Shown: positions 25,837-35,584, counted from the first letter of the stretch. The stretch is 64,000 bases of DNA from Dokdonia sp. Hel_I_53 (GCF_007827465.1 NZ_VISL01000001.1:2747001-2811000), one strand, 5' to 3'. The notes: generated by a model from the letters alone, not told the origin. Program-made: numbers and translations.

Positions 25837-26838
25837 ATGAATAACGAATTAGAGGAACTACAACGGGAAGTAACAACCTTAACAAAAAAGTTGGCAGCTC
25901 TTAAAGTAGAGATTGCTAAAGTAATAATAGGTCAAGAAGAGACCGTAGATCAGTTGCTTATTGCGTTGCTTGCAAGAGGGCACGCATTACTAGAAGGAGT
26001 ACCTGGTTTAGCAAAAACTTTGATGATCCGCACGCTTTCCCAAGCTATTGATCTTAAGTTTAAACGCATACAATTTACTCCCGATCTGATGCCTTCAGAT
26101 ATTATAGGTACAGAAATTTTAGAAGAAGATCACACCACTGGCAAGAAATCTTTTGAGTTTAAGCAAGGTCCAATTTTCTCTAATATTATTCTAGCCGATG
26201 AGATTAATCGTACTCCACCAAAAACCCAGGCGGCTTTATTAGAGGCGATGCAAGAGTTTGAAGTTACCTATTCTGGGAAAACCTACACTTTAGAAAAACC
26301 TTTTTTTATTCTTGCTACCCAAAACCCAATTGAGCAATCGGGAACCTTTCCTTTACCAGAAGCCCAGCAGGACAGGTTTTTATTTTATATTAAAATAGCG
26401 TATCCTACTGCTCAGGAAGAAGTAGCTATTTTAAAAGCCACTACGGGCGGAAAACTTGAAAAGGTGAACCCCATACTTAGTGGGAAAGACATTATTAAAC
26501 TTCAAGAATTTGTACGGGAAGTCCCCATAAGCGACCAGCTCATTGCTTATGTGAGTGCTATTGTAAGAGCTACGAGGCCAGAAACAACTACTAATGCTTA
26601 CGTAAAGCAGTGGGTAGGATGGGGTGCAGGTCCGCGTGCTGGACAAGCGCTTATTCTTACAGCAAAGGCTAGAGCCCTGTTTCAAGGAAGAATGGCAGTT
26701 ACTTTAGAAGACCTTCATAATGTAGCGTTACCTGTTTTACGCCATCGTATTATTGTAAATTTTAAAGCAGAGGCAGAGGGAATTACATCAGACCAAGTAA
26801 CCAAGACGCTATTAAAAGAAACCAATTTTTCCAAATAG
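25837..26838 (+). CDS. MoxR-family AAA+ ATPase
   Basis: The AAA+ ATPase of 333 residues has Walker A in LEGVPGLAKT (near residue 53), Walker B in ILADEINRTPPKTQAALLEAMQE (near residue 118), sensor 1 in FILATQNP and an arginine finger region in PLPEAQQDRF. MoxR proteins act as chaperone-like machines that mature von Willebrand A-type or metalloprotein partners, usually the adjacent DUF58 protein. A short N-terminal coiled coil is likely (ELEELQREVTTLTKKLAALK). It is followed 12 bp later by the DUF58 gene, as in most Bacteroidota. Confidence 0.94.
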   Translation: MNNELEELQREVTTLTKKLAALKVEIAKVIIGQEETVDQLLIALLARGHALLEGVPGLAKTLMIRTLSQAIDLKFKRIQFTPDLMPSDIIGTEILEEDHTTGKKSFEFKQGPIFSNIILADEINRTPPKTQAALLEAMQEFEVTYSGKTYTLEKPFFILATQNPIEQSGTFPLPEAQQDRFLFYIKIAYPTAQEEVAILKATTGGKLEKVNPILSGKDIIKLQEFVREVPISDQLIAYVSAIVRATRPETTTNAYVKQWVGWGAGPRAGQALILTAKARALFQGRMAVTLEDLHNVALPVLRHRIIVNFKAEAEGITSDQVTKTLLKETNFSK

Positions 26839-26850
26839 AACAAAGTAAAC

Positions 26851-27744
26851 GTGCCTACAGATTACAAAGAGCTTCTCAAACCTGAAGTGATAAACAGTGT
26901 TTCTGGATTATCACTCATTGCGCGTGTGGTTGTAGAGGGATATTTATCTGGGCTTAATCGAAGTAGACGGGTAGGAGCGGGTTTAGAATTTAGTCAATAT
27001 AGAGGTTATGAGCCAGGAGATGATTTACGATTGCTAGACTGGAAAATGCTAGCACGCTCTGGTAGATATTACATAAAACAGTCCGAACTTGATACGCATA
27101 TTAATGTTAAGTTTATTATAGATAACAGCAACTCAATGCTTCATCAAGAAGATGAATTATCAAAGGCAGCCTATGCAAATGTACTTGTGGCCTGTCTTGC
27201 CCACCTTGCACACAGTCAAGGAGATGCAGTAGGTTTACATATCATTAATAACAAAAAAATAGAAACTATTCAACCAGCGATAGGTAAACAACACTTTAAT
27301 CGATTTTTATATCAATTGATAGAAAGAGAGGTGTCAGGAACATGGCCACAAAATTTGACTAGTGAAAAACTACATCACCGTAATGACAAAGAATTACTAT
27401 TTTTTATAACTGACTTTTATGAAAATAGTGAAGAAATTACAAAGACAATTCAACAATTGAAAACCACACGGAATGAGGTAATAGTCATTCACTTAATGGG
27501 AAACTCAGAACTAGCGTTTAACTATGAAGGACAAATTATTTTTGAGGACTTAGAAAACAGAAATAAAATTAAAGTCAATACAAAGGACGGAAAAAAGGAA
27601 TACTTAAAACATCTTACAGCACATATGAGTGCTATAAAAGAACTTTTACTAAGGAAGAATATAGGTTATGAGTTAATTACACTCGAAAGTGATGTTGCTG
27701 AGGCGCTACAACTTTTTCTAAAAAAGCGTAGAAATTTAGTTTGA
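26851..27744 (+). CDS. DUF58 protein (VWA-like, MoxR partner)
   Basis: The 297-residue protein has the DUF58 core YEPGDDLRLLDWKMLARSG (residues 51-69) and a VWA-like MIDAS motif DNSNS (near residue 91). The start is a GTG at 26851 (VPTDYKELLKPEVIN), the usual beginning for the family. DUF58/MoxR pairs are thought to act together at the envelope, and the VWA-like domain suggests metal-dependent protein contact. It is separated from the following BatA-like gene by a single base, so translation is probably coupled. Confidence 0.92.
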   Translation: MPTDYKELLKPEVINSVSGLSLIARVVVEGYLSGLNRSRRVGAGLEFSQYRGYEPGDDLRLLDWKMLARSGRYYIKQSELDTHINVKFIIDNSNSMLHQEDELSKAAYANVLVACLAHLAHSQGDAVGLHIINNKKIETIQPAIGKQHFNRFLYQLIEREVSGTWPQNLTSEKLHHRNDKELLFFITDFYENSEEITKTIQQLKTTRNEVIVIHLMGNSELAFNYEGQIIFEDLENRNKIKVNTKDGKKEYLKHLTAHMSAIKELLLRKNIGYELITLESDVAEALQLFLKKRRNLV

Positions 27745-27745
27745 T

Positions 27746-29026
27746 ATGACCTTGCTGCAACCTTCATATCTTTGGGGATTATCCTCACTATTAGTACCTA
27801 TCGCTATTCATTTATGGAGTAGAAATAAGGTGCGTGTGATTAAGGTAGGTAGCACACAGTTTATAGCACAAACAAAATCAAATAAAAGCACTACCATACA
27901 ACTTAATGAATTGTGGCTTCTGGTTCTTAGATGCTTGATGCTAACTGTATTAGTTTTTATCATCGCAAAGCCTTTTTGGACTACAAAATCAGATCAAAAG
28001 CAAGTGGTTTATGTATTTGAACCTTCACTACTTGCTACTGCCACTGCTAGAGAAAAATTTAAGGATATACCTCAAGAGGATAGACTTTTGTTAGCCAGTG
28101 GCTTCCCAGAATGGCGTGAAGATCTTGAAATTAATCATATTGCACCGCCAAATTATTGGCAACTGGCTCAGGAAACCACAACGATAGCGGCAGATAGTAT
28201 TGTTATTTTTACGAACGCTTTCGCGAAAGCTATAAAAGGTAAACGACCTACTATTAACTCAAAAATTAATTGGATCGTCGTAGATTCATACCCTCAAGAA
28301 GATACTCCTATAGTAGCAGTACAAAGAGTAGACAGTACAGCAGTGATCTACGCTCAAATGAAAGAAGGCAATCTTTCATTTTATGATAAAATGCAACCCT
28401 CTCAAAGTAGAATTTCTCAAGGAGATAGTATTTCTGTAGGTCCAGTGGATAACGATAAAGTAGTGCCTTTAATCATTAAAGAGCCTATACAAGTAACCAT
28501 TCTTTCAGACCAATCTACCATAGCCGAATTGTATTACTTAGAAGCAGCATTCCGGGCAATTTCTAAGTATACCTATCGGGATATTAGGACTCAAAAAATC
28601 TCAAAATTGGATACTTTAGAGAATAGAGATATGGATTACTTGATTTCTTTAATAGAGGCTCCAACGCAATATTATATAGTCCCTACCTTAGAATTAAGTC
28701 CTGACCCAATAGCCCGCAAACTTATAGCACCTACCAGCATAGCACTTAAACATACACTTACCAGAAGGCTTTCGCCAAAAATTATAGAGGAAAAGGACTT
28801 TGTACCTCAGTTACTAGACTGGATGCAGTTAGATATCCCTATTAAGAAAATTGCTGTTGATTATGATTATAGAACAGTTCCAGAAGAAACGATCCAAACC
28901 AATTATATAAACGCAGGTAACCAACGAAACAAAGTAGTTCAATCGAGTTTGTCAAGTGTACTCTGGGTAATTTTGATATTACTACTATTTATGGAACGTC
29001 TTGTAGCTAGCGCACGTAAACAATAA
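27746..29026 (+). CDS. BatA-like membrane protein
   Basis: This 426-residue protein has the aerotolerance regulator (BatA) N-terminal domain: LLQPSYLWGLSSLLVPIAIHLW forms the first span, a second lies near residues 55-73, and a last span is close to the C-terminus (about 403-418). The intervening part faces the periplasm and appears to have VWA/GATase-like folds without a clear MIDAS motif. A palindrome copy with 15 of 16 bases is read in frame as NAFAKAIKGK near residue 158. Its ATG is one base after the DUF58 stop and its stop overlaps the next ATG (TAATG). Confidence 0.85.
   Translation: MTLLQPSYLWGLSSLLVPIAIHLWSRNKVRVIKVGSTQFIAQTKSNKSTTIQLNELWLLVLRCLMLTVLVFIIAKPFWTTKSDQKQVVYVFEPSLLATATAREKFKDIPQEDRLLLASGFPEWREDLEINHIAPPNYWQLAQETTTIAADSIVIFTNAFAKAIKGKRPTINSKINWIVVDSYPQEDTPIVAVQRVDSTAVIYAQMKEGNLSFYDKMQPSQSRISQGDSISVGPVDNDKVVPLIIKEPIQVTILSDQSTIAELYYLEAAFRAISKYTYRDIRTQKISKLDTLENRDMDYLISLIEAPTQYYIVPTLELSPDPIARKLIAPTSIALKHTLTRRLSPKIIEEKDFVPQLLDWMQLDIPIKKIAVDYDYRTVPEETIQTNYINAGNQRNKVVQSSLSSVLWVILILLLFMERLVASARKQ
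28216..28230. repeat. Dispersed palindrome, 15 of 16 bases, in BatA-like gene
   Basis: CGCTTTCGCGAAAGC then T. It is read in frame as Ala-Phe-Ala-Lys-Ala. Confidence 0.8.
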
Positions 29027-31251
29027 TGGAGGAAGGAAGTAATACCATACAACGCTTTACTACAGCCTGGCGACAGCAAGAGCTCTTACTGGCATTTTGC
29101 TATGCTTTTGGCAGTGCCGTATTTGTAGGTTTTCTTACGTGCAATATTTGGGTTAGTTGTATTGCTTTTCTACTTGTTTTCGGAATCATTATCCTATTTA
29201 GAAAACCTTGGAATATTACAGTTCATAGTAGTAGTGACTATTTAGACACCCATCTTCATACCACAGAATTTAGTACTAGTCTATTGCTTTCTGATTCTAA
29301 TAATCTATCGAGAATAGCACAGCTACAGCGTGCAAAAGTCGATTTGCAATTGCAAAACGATGTGCATTTGGTTAGGCCGCAAACTAATTTAAAAAGGGCA
29401 ATTTCCATTGCTGTCATTTTGATTTTTACGGGCTTTATTCTCTCACAGTTTTATTCCTATGGCACTGGAAGTGAAGCTTTAGTCGTACCAGAGAAAGAAA
29501 AAATAAATTTTCAATCTTCAGCTGCTGTACTTCCTTCATATGAGCCCCCAACATTAGAGTCACAAAAACTCACCATTTCATATCCCGTTTATACTCGAAA
29601 ATCAGCTGAGAGTACTAGTTCAATGAATGCAAAAATTCTAGAGGGATCTAATTTATATTGGCAGTTAGATTTTAAAGGCTCAGTACGCAAGGTTGAAATG
29701 GAAGGTATGTTTTCGAATATAGAAATGGGTGTTATGCGTACCAATATTGGGGGTAATTCCGCTTTCGCGAAAGCGTACACACCCAAAACCTCAGGGTATT
29801 ATAATTTTAAATTTTATGATTCCCTAGGAGCCAGCTATATTTCTGATATGTACGCTATAGAAATCATTAAAGACAAAGCACCAGAGATTAAAATTAATGG
29901 ACTACCACAATTTACTTCTTTTGATCATCAAGATGTGAAAGAGCTTTCTTTTACTACAGAAATTAGTGACGATTATGGTATTTCCCATGCTGCTATTGTA
30001 GCAACCGTAAGTAAAGGAGCAGGGGAGTCTGTAAAATTTAGAGAAGAAAGACTCGCTTTTGATCAACCAGTACCTACGGGGCAAAAAGTTGTGACACTTT
30101 TCAAAAAAATCAACCTTGAAGAACTCAAAATGGAAATAGGAGATGAGCTGTATTTCTATATTGAGACTTCAGATGAGAAGGCACCAAAGCCTAATATCGC
30201 GAGAAGTGAAACATATTTTGCAGTAATTAAAGACACGGTAAGTGACAGCTTTGCTGTAGAAGGTACTTTAGGTGCAGATCTAATGCCAGACTATTTTAGA
30301 AGTCAGCGACAATTAATTATCGACACTGAGAAATTGCTCAAAGAGCGACCTACACTTAGTCTGGCAGAATTTACATCGAGAAGTAATGCGTTGGGATTTG
30401 ATCAAAAGGCGTTAAGGCTAAAGTATGGACAGTTTATGGGCGATGAAGATGATTCTGGAATAGCAGTAGATCAAGAAATCCACATGGATGAAAGCCCAGA
30501 TGATGACCCAACGGCAGGGTACAGGCACGACCACGATAGTGAGAATGAACATAACCTTGTAGAAGAAGCATCTCATGATCATGATACGGATGAAAACTCC
30601 CCATTAGAAAACTATGTGCATAACCACGATGACCCAGAGGAGGCTACCTTATTTACTGCATCCTTACGCGGCAAGCTTAAGCAAGCCATGGCCGAAATGT
30701 GGGACTCTGAGTTGCACTTAAGATTGTCAGATCCCAAGACATCATTACCGTATCAATATAGGGCGTTGCAATTAATTCAAGAGATAAAAAATACGGCTCG
30801 AATTTATGTACATCGTATAGGTTTTGATCCGCCACCCATCAAAGAAGAAAAGCGCTTAACGGGTGAAATTAAGGATCTAACAAATATATATGAGAGCAAA
30901 ACAATAGATACTGCAGATCCTTTATCTGCTATAAGAGAAAGTATCGAAATTATCGAAAATAGATTGCAACAGAATACTACACTGAGTGTAGGGGATAAAA
31001 CCGCTTTCGCGAAAGCGGGACAGCAACTAGCAATGATCGCTATTAATGAACCCACAAAACACCTTAAGACGTTACAGCTATTGAAATGGCTTACAGAGGA
31101 AAAGCCACAATCTAGAGAGGTTTGGAAATCTGTACAAAGAGGACTATTACGTGCCTTACCTACTAATGATTTACAAATATCTAAGGGCTATAAATCTACA
31201 GGGAGTTTAGAACGAATGTTTTACAAAGAATTACAGCAAGGTGATAGATAA
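29026..31251 (+). CDS. Large membrane protein of the MoxR/Bat operon (DUF4175-like)
   Basis: This is a 741-residue protein with two hydrophobic spans near residues 20-60 and a third near 125-145, then a long periplasmic part with Ig-like strands (about 180-400) and coiled coils towards the C-terminus. It resembles DUF4175-type proteins found next to BatA in Bacteroidota; I do not know its function. A striking acidic and histidine-rich stretch (residues about 485-545, for example YRHDHDSENEH, SHDHDTDEN and VHNHDDPEE) could bind metal ions. Two perfect palindrome copies are read in frame as SAFAKAYT and TAFAKAGQ. The gene overlaps the previous one by one base and the next by eleven. Confidence 0.82.
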   Translation: MEEGSNTIQRFTTAWRQQELLLAFCYAFGSAVFVGFLTCNIWVSCIAFLLVFGIIILFRKPWNITVHSSSDYLDTHLHTTEFSTSLLLSDSNNLSRIAQLQRAKVDLQLQNDVHLVRPQTNLKRAISIAVILIFTGFILSQFYSYGTGSEALVVPEKEKINFQSSAAVLPSYEPPTLESQKLTISYPVYTRKSAESTSSMNAKILEGSNLYWQLDFKGSVRKVEMEGMFSNIEMGVMRTNIGGNSAFAKAYTPKTSGYYNFKFYDSLGASYISDMYAIEIIKDKAPEIKINGLPQFTSFDHQDVKELSFTTEISDDYGISHAAIVATVSKGAGESVKFREERLAFDQPVPTGQKVVTLFKKINLEELKMEIGDELYFYIETSDEKAPKPNIARSETYFAVIKDTVSDSFAVEGTLGADLMPDYFRSQRQLIIDTEKLLKERPTLSLAEFTSRSNALGFDQKALRLKYGQFMGDEDDSGIAVDQEIHMDESPDDDPTAGYRHDHDSENEHNLVEEASHDHDTDENSPLENYVHNHDDPEEATLFTASLRGKLKQAMAEMWDSELHLRLSDPKTSLPYQYRALQLIQEIKNTARIYVHRIGFDPPPIKEEKRLTGEIKDLTNIYESKTIDTADPLSAIRESIEIIENRLQQNTTLSVGDKTAFAKAGQQLAMIAINEPTKHLKTLQLLKWLTEEKPQSREVWKSVQRGLLRALPTNDLQISKGYKSTGSLERMFYKELQQGDR
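29760..29775. repeat. Dispersed palindrome, perfect, in DUF4175-like gene (copy 1)
   Basis: Perfect CGCTTTCGCGAAAGCG, read as AFAKA (residues about 246-250). Confidence 0.85.
31002..31017. repeat. Dispersed palindrome, perfect, in DUF4175-like gene (copy 2)
   Basis: Perfect CGCTTTCGCGAAAGCG, read as AFAKA in the C-terminal helical region. Confidence 0.85.
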
Positions 31252-32986
31252 GGTAACATTTCTTAAGCAGGATATGGTATGGCTTGTTGCTGTAATTGCA
31301 CTAGTTATGTGGTTACTTTTTGTTTTGAAAGATGCCCGTCAAGTGAAGGGTAGTAAGCTTTTAATAAGGGCACTACTAGGATTTGTCGCGGTTGCAAGTC
31401 TTGCCCTATTATATTTAGAACCACAAATACCAACTGCTAGGAGCAAGAGTCTAGGAATCATTCTCACAGAAAACTATAACAAAAAACAGCTAGATAGTTT
31501 AAAGAATTTACATACCAGTCTTATTGAAATACCCTATAACGAAGATGGTTTTAGACAAGAACAGCTAGACTCCATAGATAAATTTTACATTTTAGGAAAT
31601 GGAATTGAGTCCTATGACTTTTGGCAACTTCATGCTAGAAATACCTCTTATTTAGGCGGAAATGAGGTAAGGGGAATAATAAGATTAAATTATAATGAAC
31701 GTTTTACGCTGGGCGATTCCTTAAAAATTTTAGGAGCCTACCGAAAACCCCAAGGTACACAACTCATATTGAAAGATCCAGCTGGAACCAGCGTAGATTC
31801 ATTACAGCTTACGACTAGTCTTGAAGATCAGCTTATTTCGCTAGGAGAAACACCTAAGGCGACGGGAATGTATATATATACCCTTGTTGAAAAAGATAGT
31901 TTAGGTAAAGTACAACGTATAGATCCATTACCTATAATCGTTTCGAAAAAAGAAGTACTTAATATTTTAATGCTACAGACATTCCCTACGTTTGAATCTA
32001 AATATTTAAAAAATTATCTAACAGCTGATGGACATAGGATTTTGTCTCGTGTAGCGCTTACAAAAGGCAAATACAAATTTGAAAGTTTGAACAGGGCAAA
32101 AGGAACTATTTACGGCTTGACCAAGTCTAATCTTGAAAATTTTGACCTCATTATTATGGATATAGCATCTTATAGGCAATTATCTCGCAGCTCTAATGGT
32201 GCCTTGGTGTCTAGTCTGCAAGATGGGTTAGGGATGTTTATATATTCTGATGGCAATCAAATAAATACCTTATCATCGTTTGGTTTTAAGTTTAAAAGAG
32301 CCTCTCAGCAGGTACTAACATTACCTCAGTATCCAGCGGTAACTATACCGAGCATACCGTATAAATTTATAGATACTCCTATGCATGAACCAATCCTTTC
32401 TACAAACAGTAAGAATATCACTGCATATAGTCTTCAAGGGAACGGGAAAGTGGGTACTTCATTACTTACAGATACGTATCAGTTACAGCTAAGAGGGAAT
32501 GCTGCAGTTTACAATTATATATGGGCAACTACATTAAAGGCATTACGAAAAAAAAGTAACGTGTCCACATGGTGGAGTGCAGAGGATATAATGGCTACGG
32601 CAGATAAGCCTTATAAGGTTAATCTAAGATCTAATTTAAAGATGCCAACGGCTCTTAATAATAGAGGAAATCATATAGGTCTTAAGCAAGATCTAACCCA
32701 AAAAAATAAATGGTCTACAACTATATATCCTAAAACTATTGGATGGGACAGTATAAACATACAACAAGACCCTACAGCCACCCATTATTTTTACGTAAGT
32801 GATAGTCTCGCTTGGGAACACAAGAAAGCCTATACTACAACAACAAAAAATAAAGCGCAATTTAATAATAGTGCAAAGGAAAAGACCTCATTGGCAAAAA
32901 TTACACCGCTCAACCCCTTATGGTTATGTGGTGCTTTTCTAATAGCTATGGGATGTTTATGGTTGTTCCCAAAATGGAGAGGTTAA
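31241..32986 (+). CDS. Membrane protein with GATase-like periplasmic region, Bat operon
   Basis: This 581-residue protein has two N-terminal membrane spans (about 12-29 and 42-62), a large periplasmic region and a final span at about residues 557-575, ending in a short Trp/Lys/Arg tail. The architecture resembles other BatA-associated proteins with a class I glutamine-amidotransferase-like fold (VLNILMLQTFPTFESKYL near residue 236 and LIIMDIASYRQL near 303), but no catalytic triad is evident. The start is a GTG at 31241 that overlaps the end of the previous gene. It closes the operon; the convergent TrkA-C gene ends 8 bp later. Confidence 0.82.
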   Translation: MIDKVTFLKQDMVWLVAVIALVMWLLFVLKDARQVKGSKLLIRALLGFVAVASLALLYLEPQIPTARSKSLGIILTENYNKKQLDSLKNLHTSLIEIPYNEDGFRQEQLDSIDKFYILGNGIESYDFWQLHARNTSYLGGNEVRGIIRLNYNERFTLGDSLKILGAYRKPQGTQLILKDPAGTSVDSLQLTTSLEDQLISLGETPKATGMYIYTLVEKDSLGKVQRIDPLPIIVSKKEVLNILMLQTFPTFESKYLKNYLTADGHRILSRVALTKGKYKFESLNRAKGTIYGLTKSNLENFDLIIMDIASYRQLSRSSNGALVSSLQDGLGMFIYSDGNQINTLSSFGFKFKRASQQVLTLPQYPAVTIPSIPYKFIDTPMHEPILSTNSKNITAYSLQGNGKVGTSLLTDTYQLQLRGNAAVYNYIWATTLKALRKKSNVSTWWSAEDIMATADKPYKVNLRSNLKMPTALNNRGNHIGLKQDLTQKNKWSTTIYPKTIGWDSINIQQDPTATHYFYVSDSLAWEHKKAYTTTTKNKAQFNNSAKEKTSLAKITPLNPLWLCGAFLIAMGCLWLFPKWRG

Positions 32987-32993
32987 AAGGGAG

Positions 32994-33770
32994 TTATTGA
33001 TTTTTTAAATTCTTTATTTTCTGCTGGTCATTCGCTTTTCTTATTTCTTCTTTTTCAACAAACTTTTGATGCTCGAGGTGAGCGTAGTGATCTTTTTTTC
33101 TTCTGTATATACTTTCAATACCTTCTGCTTTTCCATAAATGGTTACCTTATCTAGTGGTAGCATTTTAAAAGTTCCTGAAGGGGAGCCAAAATACCCGGC
33201 ACCCTTGCGTTGTATTCCTAAGATGGTGATGCCTTCTTCTCTTAGGTCCAATTCTTCTAGAGTACGATGGCACATCCATCCATCTACATCAACCTCTGCT
33301 TCTACAATTTTAAAATCGTCTTTAAGATGCAGTACAGCCTCATAGTCGTGTATTTGAAGATCTGTATACCTCTTTAACATATTTGTAATAATTTTTGAAA
33401 GTCCATTATTGACCCATTTGCTTCGTATAGCAAGCCATAGAAATGACATTCCTCCTACAATTATTAAAAATCCGTATAATCTGGAAGCATTGGATTCTGG
33501 TAGCACAAATGTGAGTATAAGCGAGGACATGGCAGTTACAATACCTGCGTTTCCAATAAGCATCAGGTTATAAATAATCTTCCGCCTCACAGGGTGATTC
33601 ATAATATTCTCTGTTTCCTTAGTACTTAGGCCAGCACCTGTGTAAGCAGACCGAGACTGAAATTTTGCTATTTCTTCAGATAATCCTGTATGTACAAGAG
33701 CTATGGTACAAATTTTTGTAATGAGGACAGAGAATGTTATAATGAGGAATAATGAAACAGCAGCAATCAT
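32994..33770 (-). CDS. Membrane protein with TrkA-C (RCK_C) domain
   Basis: The 258-residue protein has N-terminal hydrophobic segments (about 1-25, and two between 68 and 115) followed by a soluble TrkA-C/RCK_C-like domain (about 140-225) with VDGWMCHRTLEELDLREEGITILGIQR and KVTIYGKAEGIE. RCK_C domains bind small ligands and control potassium channels or transporters. No channel selectivity filter is seen, so it may be a regulator or sensor. The C-terminal tail is strongly charged (KKDHYAHLEHQKFVEKEEIRK). It stands alone and converges with the Bat operon. Confidence 0.78.
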   Translation of the reverse strand: MIAAVSLFLIITFSVLITKICTIALVHTGLSEEIAKFQSRSAYTGAGLSTKETENIMNHPVRRKIIYNLMLIGNAGIVTAMSSLILTFVLPESNASRLYGFLIIVGGMSFLWLAIRSKWVNNGLSKIITNMLKRYTDLQIHDYEAVLHLKDDFKIVEAEVDVDGWMCHRTLEELDLREEGITILGIQRKGAGYFGSPSGTFKMLPLDKVTIYGKAEGIESIYRRKKDHYAHLEHQKFVEKEEIRKANDQQKIKNLKNQ

Positions 33771-33864
33771 AGAAAAATATACTGTAAAACTAGCTATTTA
33801 AAAATACATTACTAAAAACCTTTTAAAGAATTTGTAATCTGAAGAAATTGAGGTTTTTTTTAAA

Positions 33865-34389
33865 TTAATTTGAAAATTTATCATTTGGCTTATCAAAAGT
33901 ATCAAATGAAATCTCAACTTCTCTTTTACCCCAATTTATAGCCGCTTCATGATCTAAACCCATATAGATATCAATCTTTTTTCTCCAACGTTTATTCATT
34001 TTATCTTTGACGATATAATCACCATTTAAACCTTTTATTTCCACTTCCTCATTGTGATCTAGCCCTAATTTTATAAGATCTCTAGAAACAGCGATGGCTC
34101 GTTCTCCAGGTTCAAGAATGTCTCCCCATGCTGCCAGGAATGGATTTCCTTTTTTTGTTTGTCTTTCGAAAGAATTATAAGCTGTTGCAGTTACATCTAA
34201 AGAAATTCTTTTTTTTACAGGTTTTTCATACAGATTTTTTACATCTGTTTCTACACCTTTTTCAGAGTAGTTTTCATCAGCAATTTCTCTTAGAGACTCA
34301 TTAATTTCATCTGAAGAGCATGCCGTAGAGATTAAAATTATTAAAATACAGTTTAGAATATTTTTTGCTATGTTGTTTTTAAGTTTCAT
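33865..34389 (-). CDS. 3D-domain lipoprotein
   Basis: This 174-residue envelope protein has a lipoprotein signal peptide (lipobox LISTAC, Cys24). The C-terminal ~110 residues match the 3D domain, a double-psi beta barrel found in peptidoglycan-cleaving and resuscitation-type proteins: VTATAYNSF opens it, RAIAVSRDLIKLGL follows, and the second and third aspartates lie in IVKDKMNKRWRKKIDIYMG, ending with EAAINWGKREVEI. This suggests cell-wall turnover (lytic transglycosylase-like) at the outer membrane inner face. It appears monocistronic. Confidence 0.83.
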   Translation of the reverse strand: MKLKNNIAKNILNCILIILISTACSSDEINESLREIADENYSEKGVETDVKNLYEKPVKKRISLDVTATAYNSFERQTKKGNPFLAAWGDILEPGERAIAVSRDLIKLGLDHNEEVEIKGLNGDYIVKDKMNKRWRKKIDIYMGLDHEAAINWGKREVEISFDTFDKPNDKFSN

Positions 34390-34480
34390 AATTTTAATAT
34401 AAAGCTATGAATTTCAAAAAACTAGGGATTTACAAATGATTTATAAGTTTTACCAAGGTATTTAACATAGATTAAGAATA

Positions 34481-35584
34481 TCACATAGTGAGGATAGGCT
34501 TTATTACTTTGCCATCGTGCATGTCTAATAATGCCTCATTAATATCTTTAAAATCATAAAAGGTCACTAGTTTATCAAATGGGAATTTTCCCTGCTTGTA
34601 TAATTCAATAAGACGTGGAATGTAAATTTTTACAATACTATCACCTTCAACAACTCCAATAATTTTTCTTCCAGATAGAATTAAATCATTCGCATCAAAA
34701 CCGTACATTGTTTCTCCTGGAGGGGCCCCAACAATAGCTAAGGTTCCTCTTTGAGCTAATGAGTTGAAAGCTAATTGAGCAACTTTTTCAATTCCTGATG
34801 CTTCTATTGCAAAATCCACTCCCTTTTCAACAATTTTTTTAATAGCTTTTATTGGATTCTTAACTTCCTTACTATTTACTGTATCAGTAGCGCCTAATTC
34901 TTTTGCAAGTGAAAGTCTTTCTGTATTAATATCTACAGCGATGATCTTAGAGCATCCAGCATTTTTTGCAGCCATTATTGCAGATAGACCAACAGAACCT
35001 ACGCCATACACAGCTATAGATGTTCCAGGATTTGGATTAAGAGTGTTCATTACTGTTCCAGCTCCTGTTTGTATTCCGCAACCAAGAGGTCCCATAAGTT
35101 TTAAATCTACCTCCTTGGTAATTTTCACAACATTACGATGATGTGCGAGGGCATATGTCCCGAAAGATGACTGTTGAAAGAAAGCTCCGTTAATATTTTT
35201 ATGCTCATTTTTATAAATAGGATCTTCTCCACCTTGGCGTTTATTCATAAAATTAAGAGGATTAAAATCTTCACAGTACGCTGGATCCCCTTCTTGACAA
35301 GGCTTACAAGCACCGCAAGATCCATAAGATAGAACGACATGATCTCCTTTTCTTATATCTTTAATATGTGAACCTACTTTTTCTACAACTCCTGCGCCTT
35401 CATGACCAAGTACAACAGGATAATTTGTAGGGAGGTTACCATCTTTGACAGCGACATCTGTATGGCATAAACCCGTCGCAACTATTTTAATTAATATTTC
35501 ATGTGAATTAGGTTCTGAAATGTTGACATGCTTCATAGTAAATTCTTCTCCAGCTTCCTCTATTACTGCTATTTGTGCTTTCAT
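34481..35584 (-). CDS. Zinc-dependent alcohol dehydrogenase (aryl/class III-like MDR)
   Basis: The 367-residue enzyme is a medium-chain dehydrogenase. The catalytic zinc ligands are in GLCHTDVA and GHEGAGVVEKVG. The structural zinc site has four cysteines in CGACKPCQEGDPAYCEDF. The Rossmann fold shows YGVGSVGLSAIMAAKNAG, with an acidic residue in AVDINTERL that favours NAD over NADP. The sequence resembles aryl-alcohol/benzyl-alcohol type dehydrogenases, but the substrate cannot be read from sequence. It is monocistronic, with a good -7 promoter element upstream. Confidence 0.92.
   Translation of the reverse strand: MKAQIAVIEEAGEEFTMKHVNISEPNSHEILIKIVATGLCHTDVAVKDGNLPTNYPVVLGHEGAGVVEKVGSHIKDIRKGDHVVLSYGSCGACKPCQEGDPAYCEDFNPLNFMNKRQGGEDPIYKNEHKNINGAFFQQSSFGTYALAHHRNVVKITKEVDLKLMGPLGCGIQTGAGTVMNTLNPNPGTSIAVYGVGSVGLSAIMAAKNAGCSKIIAVDINTERLSLAKELGATDTVNSKEVKNPIKAIKKIVEKGVDFAIEASGIEKVAQLAFNSLAQRGTLAIVGAPPGETMYGFDANDLILSGRKIIGVVEGDSIVKIYIPRLIELYKQGKFPFDKLVTFYDFKDINEALLDMHDGKVIKPILTM

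Noticed and set aside
33813..33860. Terminator between the TrkA-C gene and the 3D lipoprotein gene
   Set aside because: Only an 8-bp A/T-rich stem with a loop near 30 nt; the evidence is too weak.
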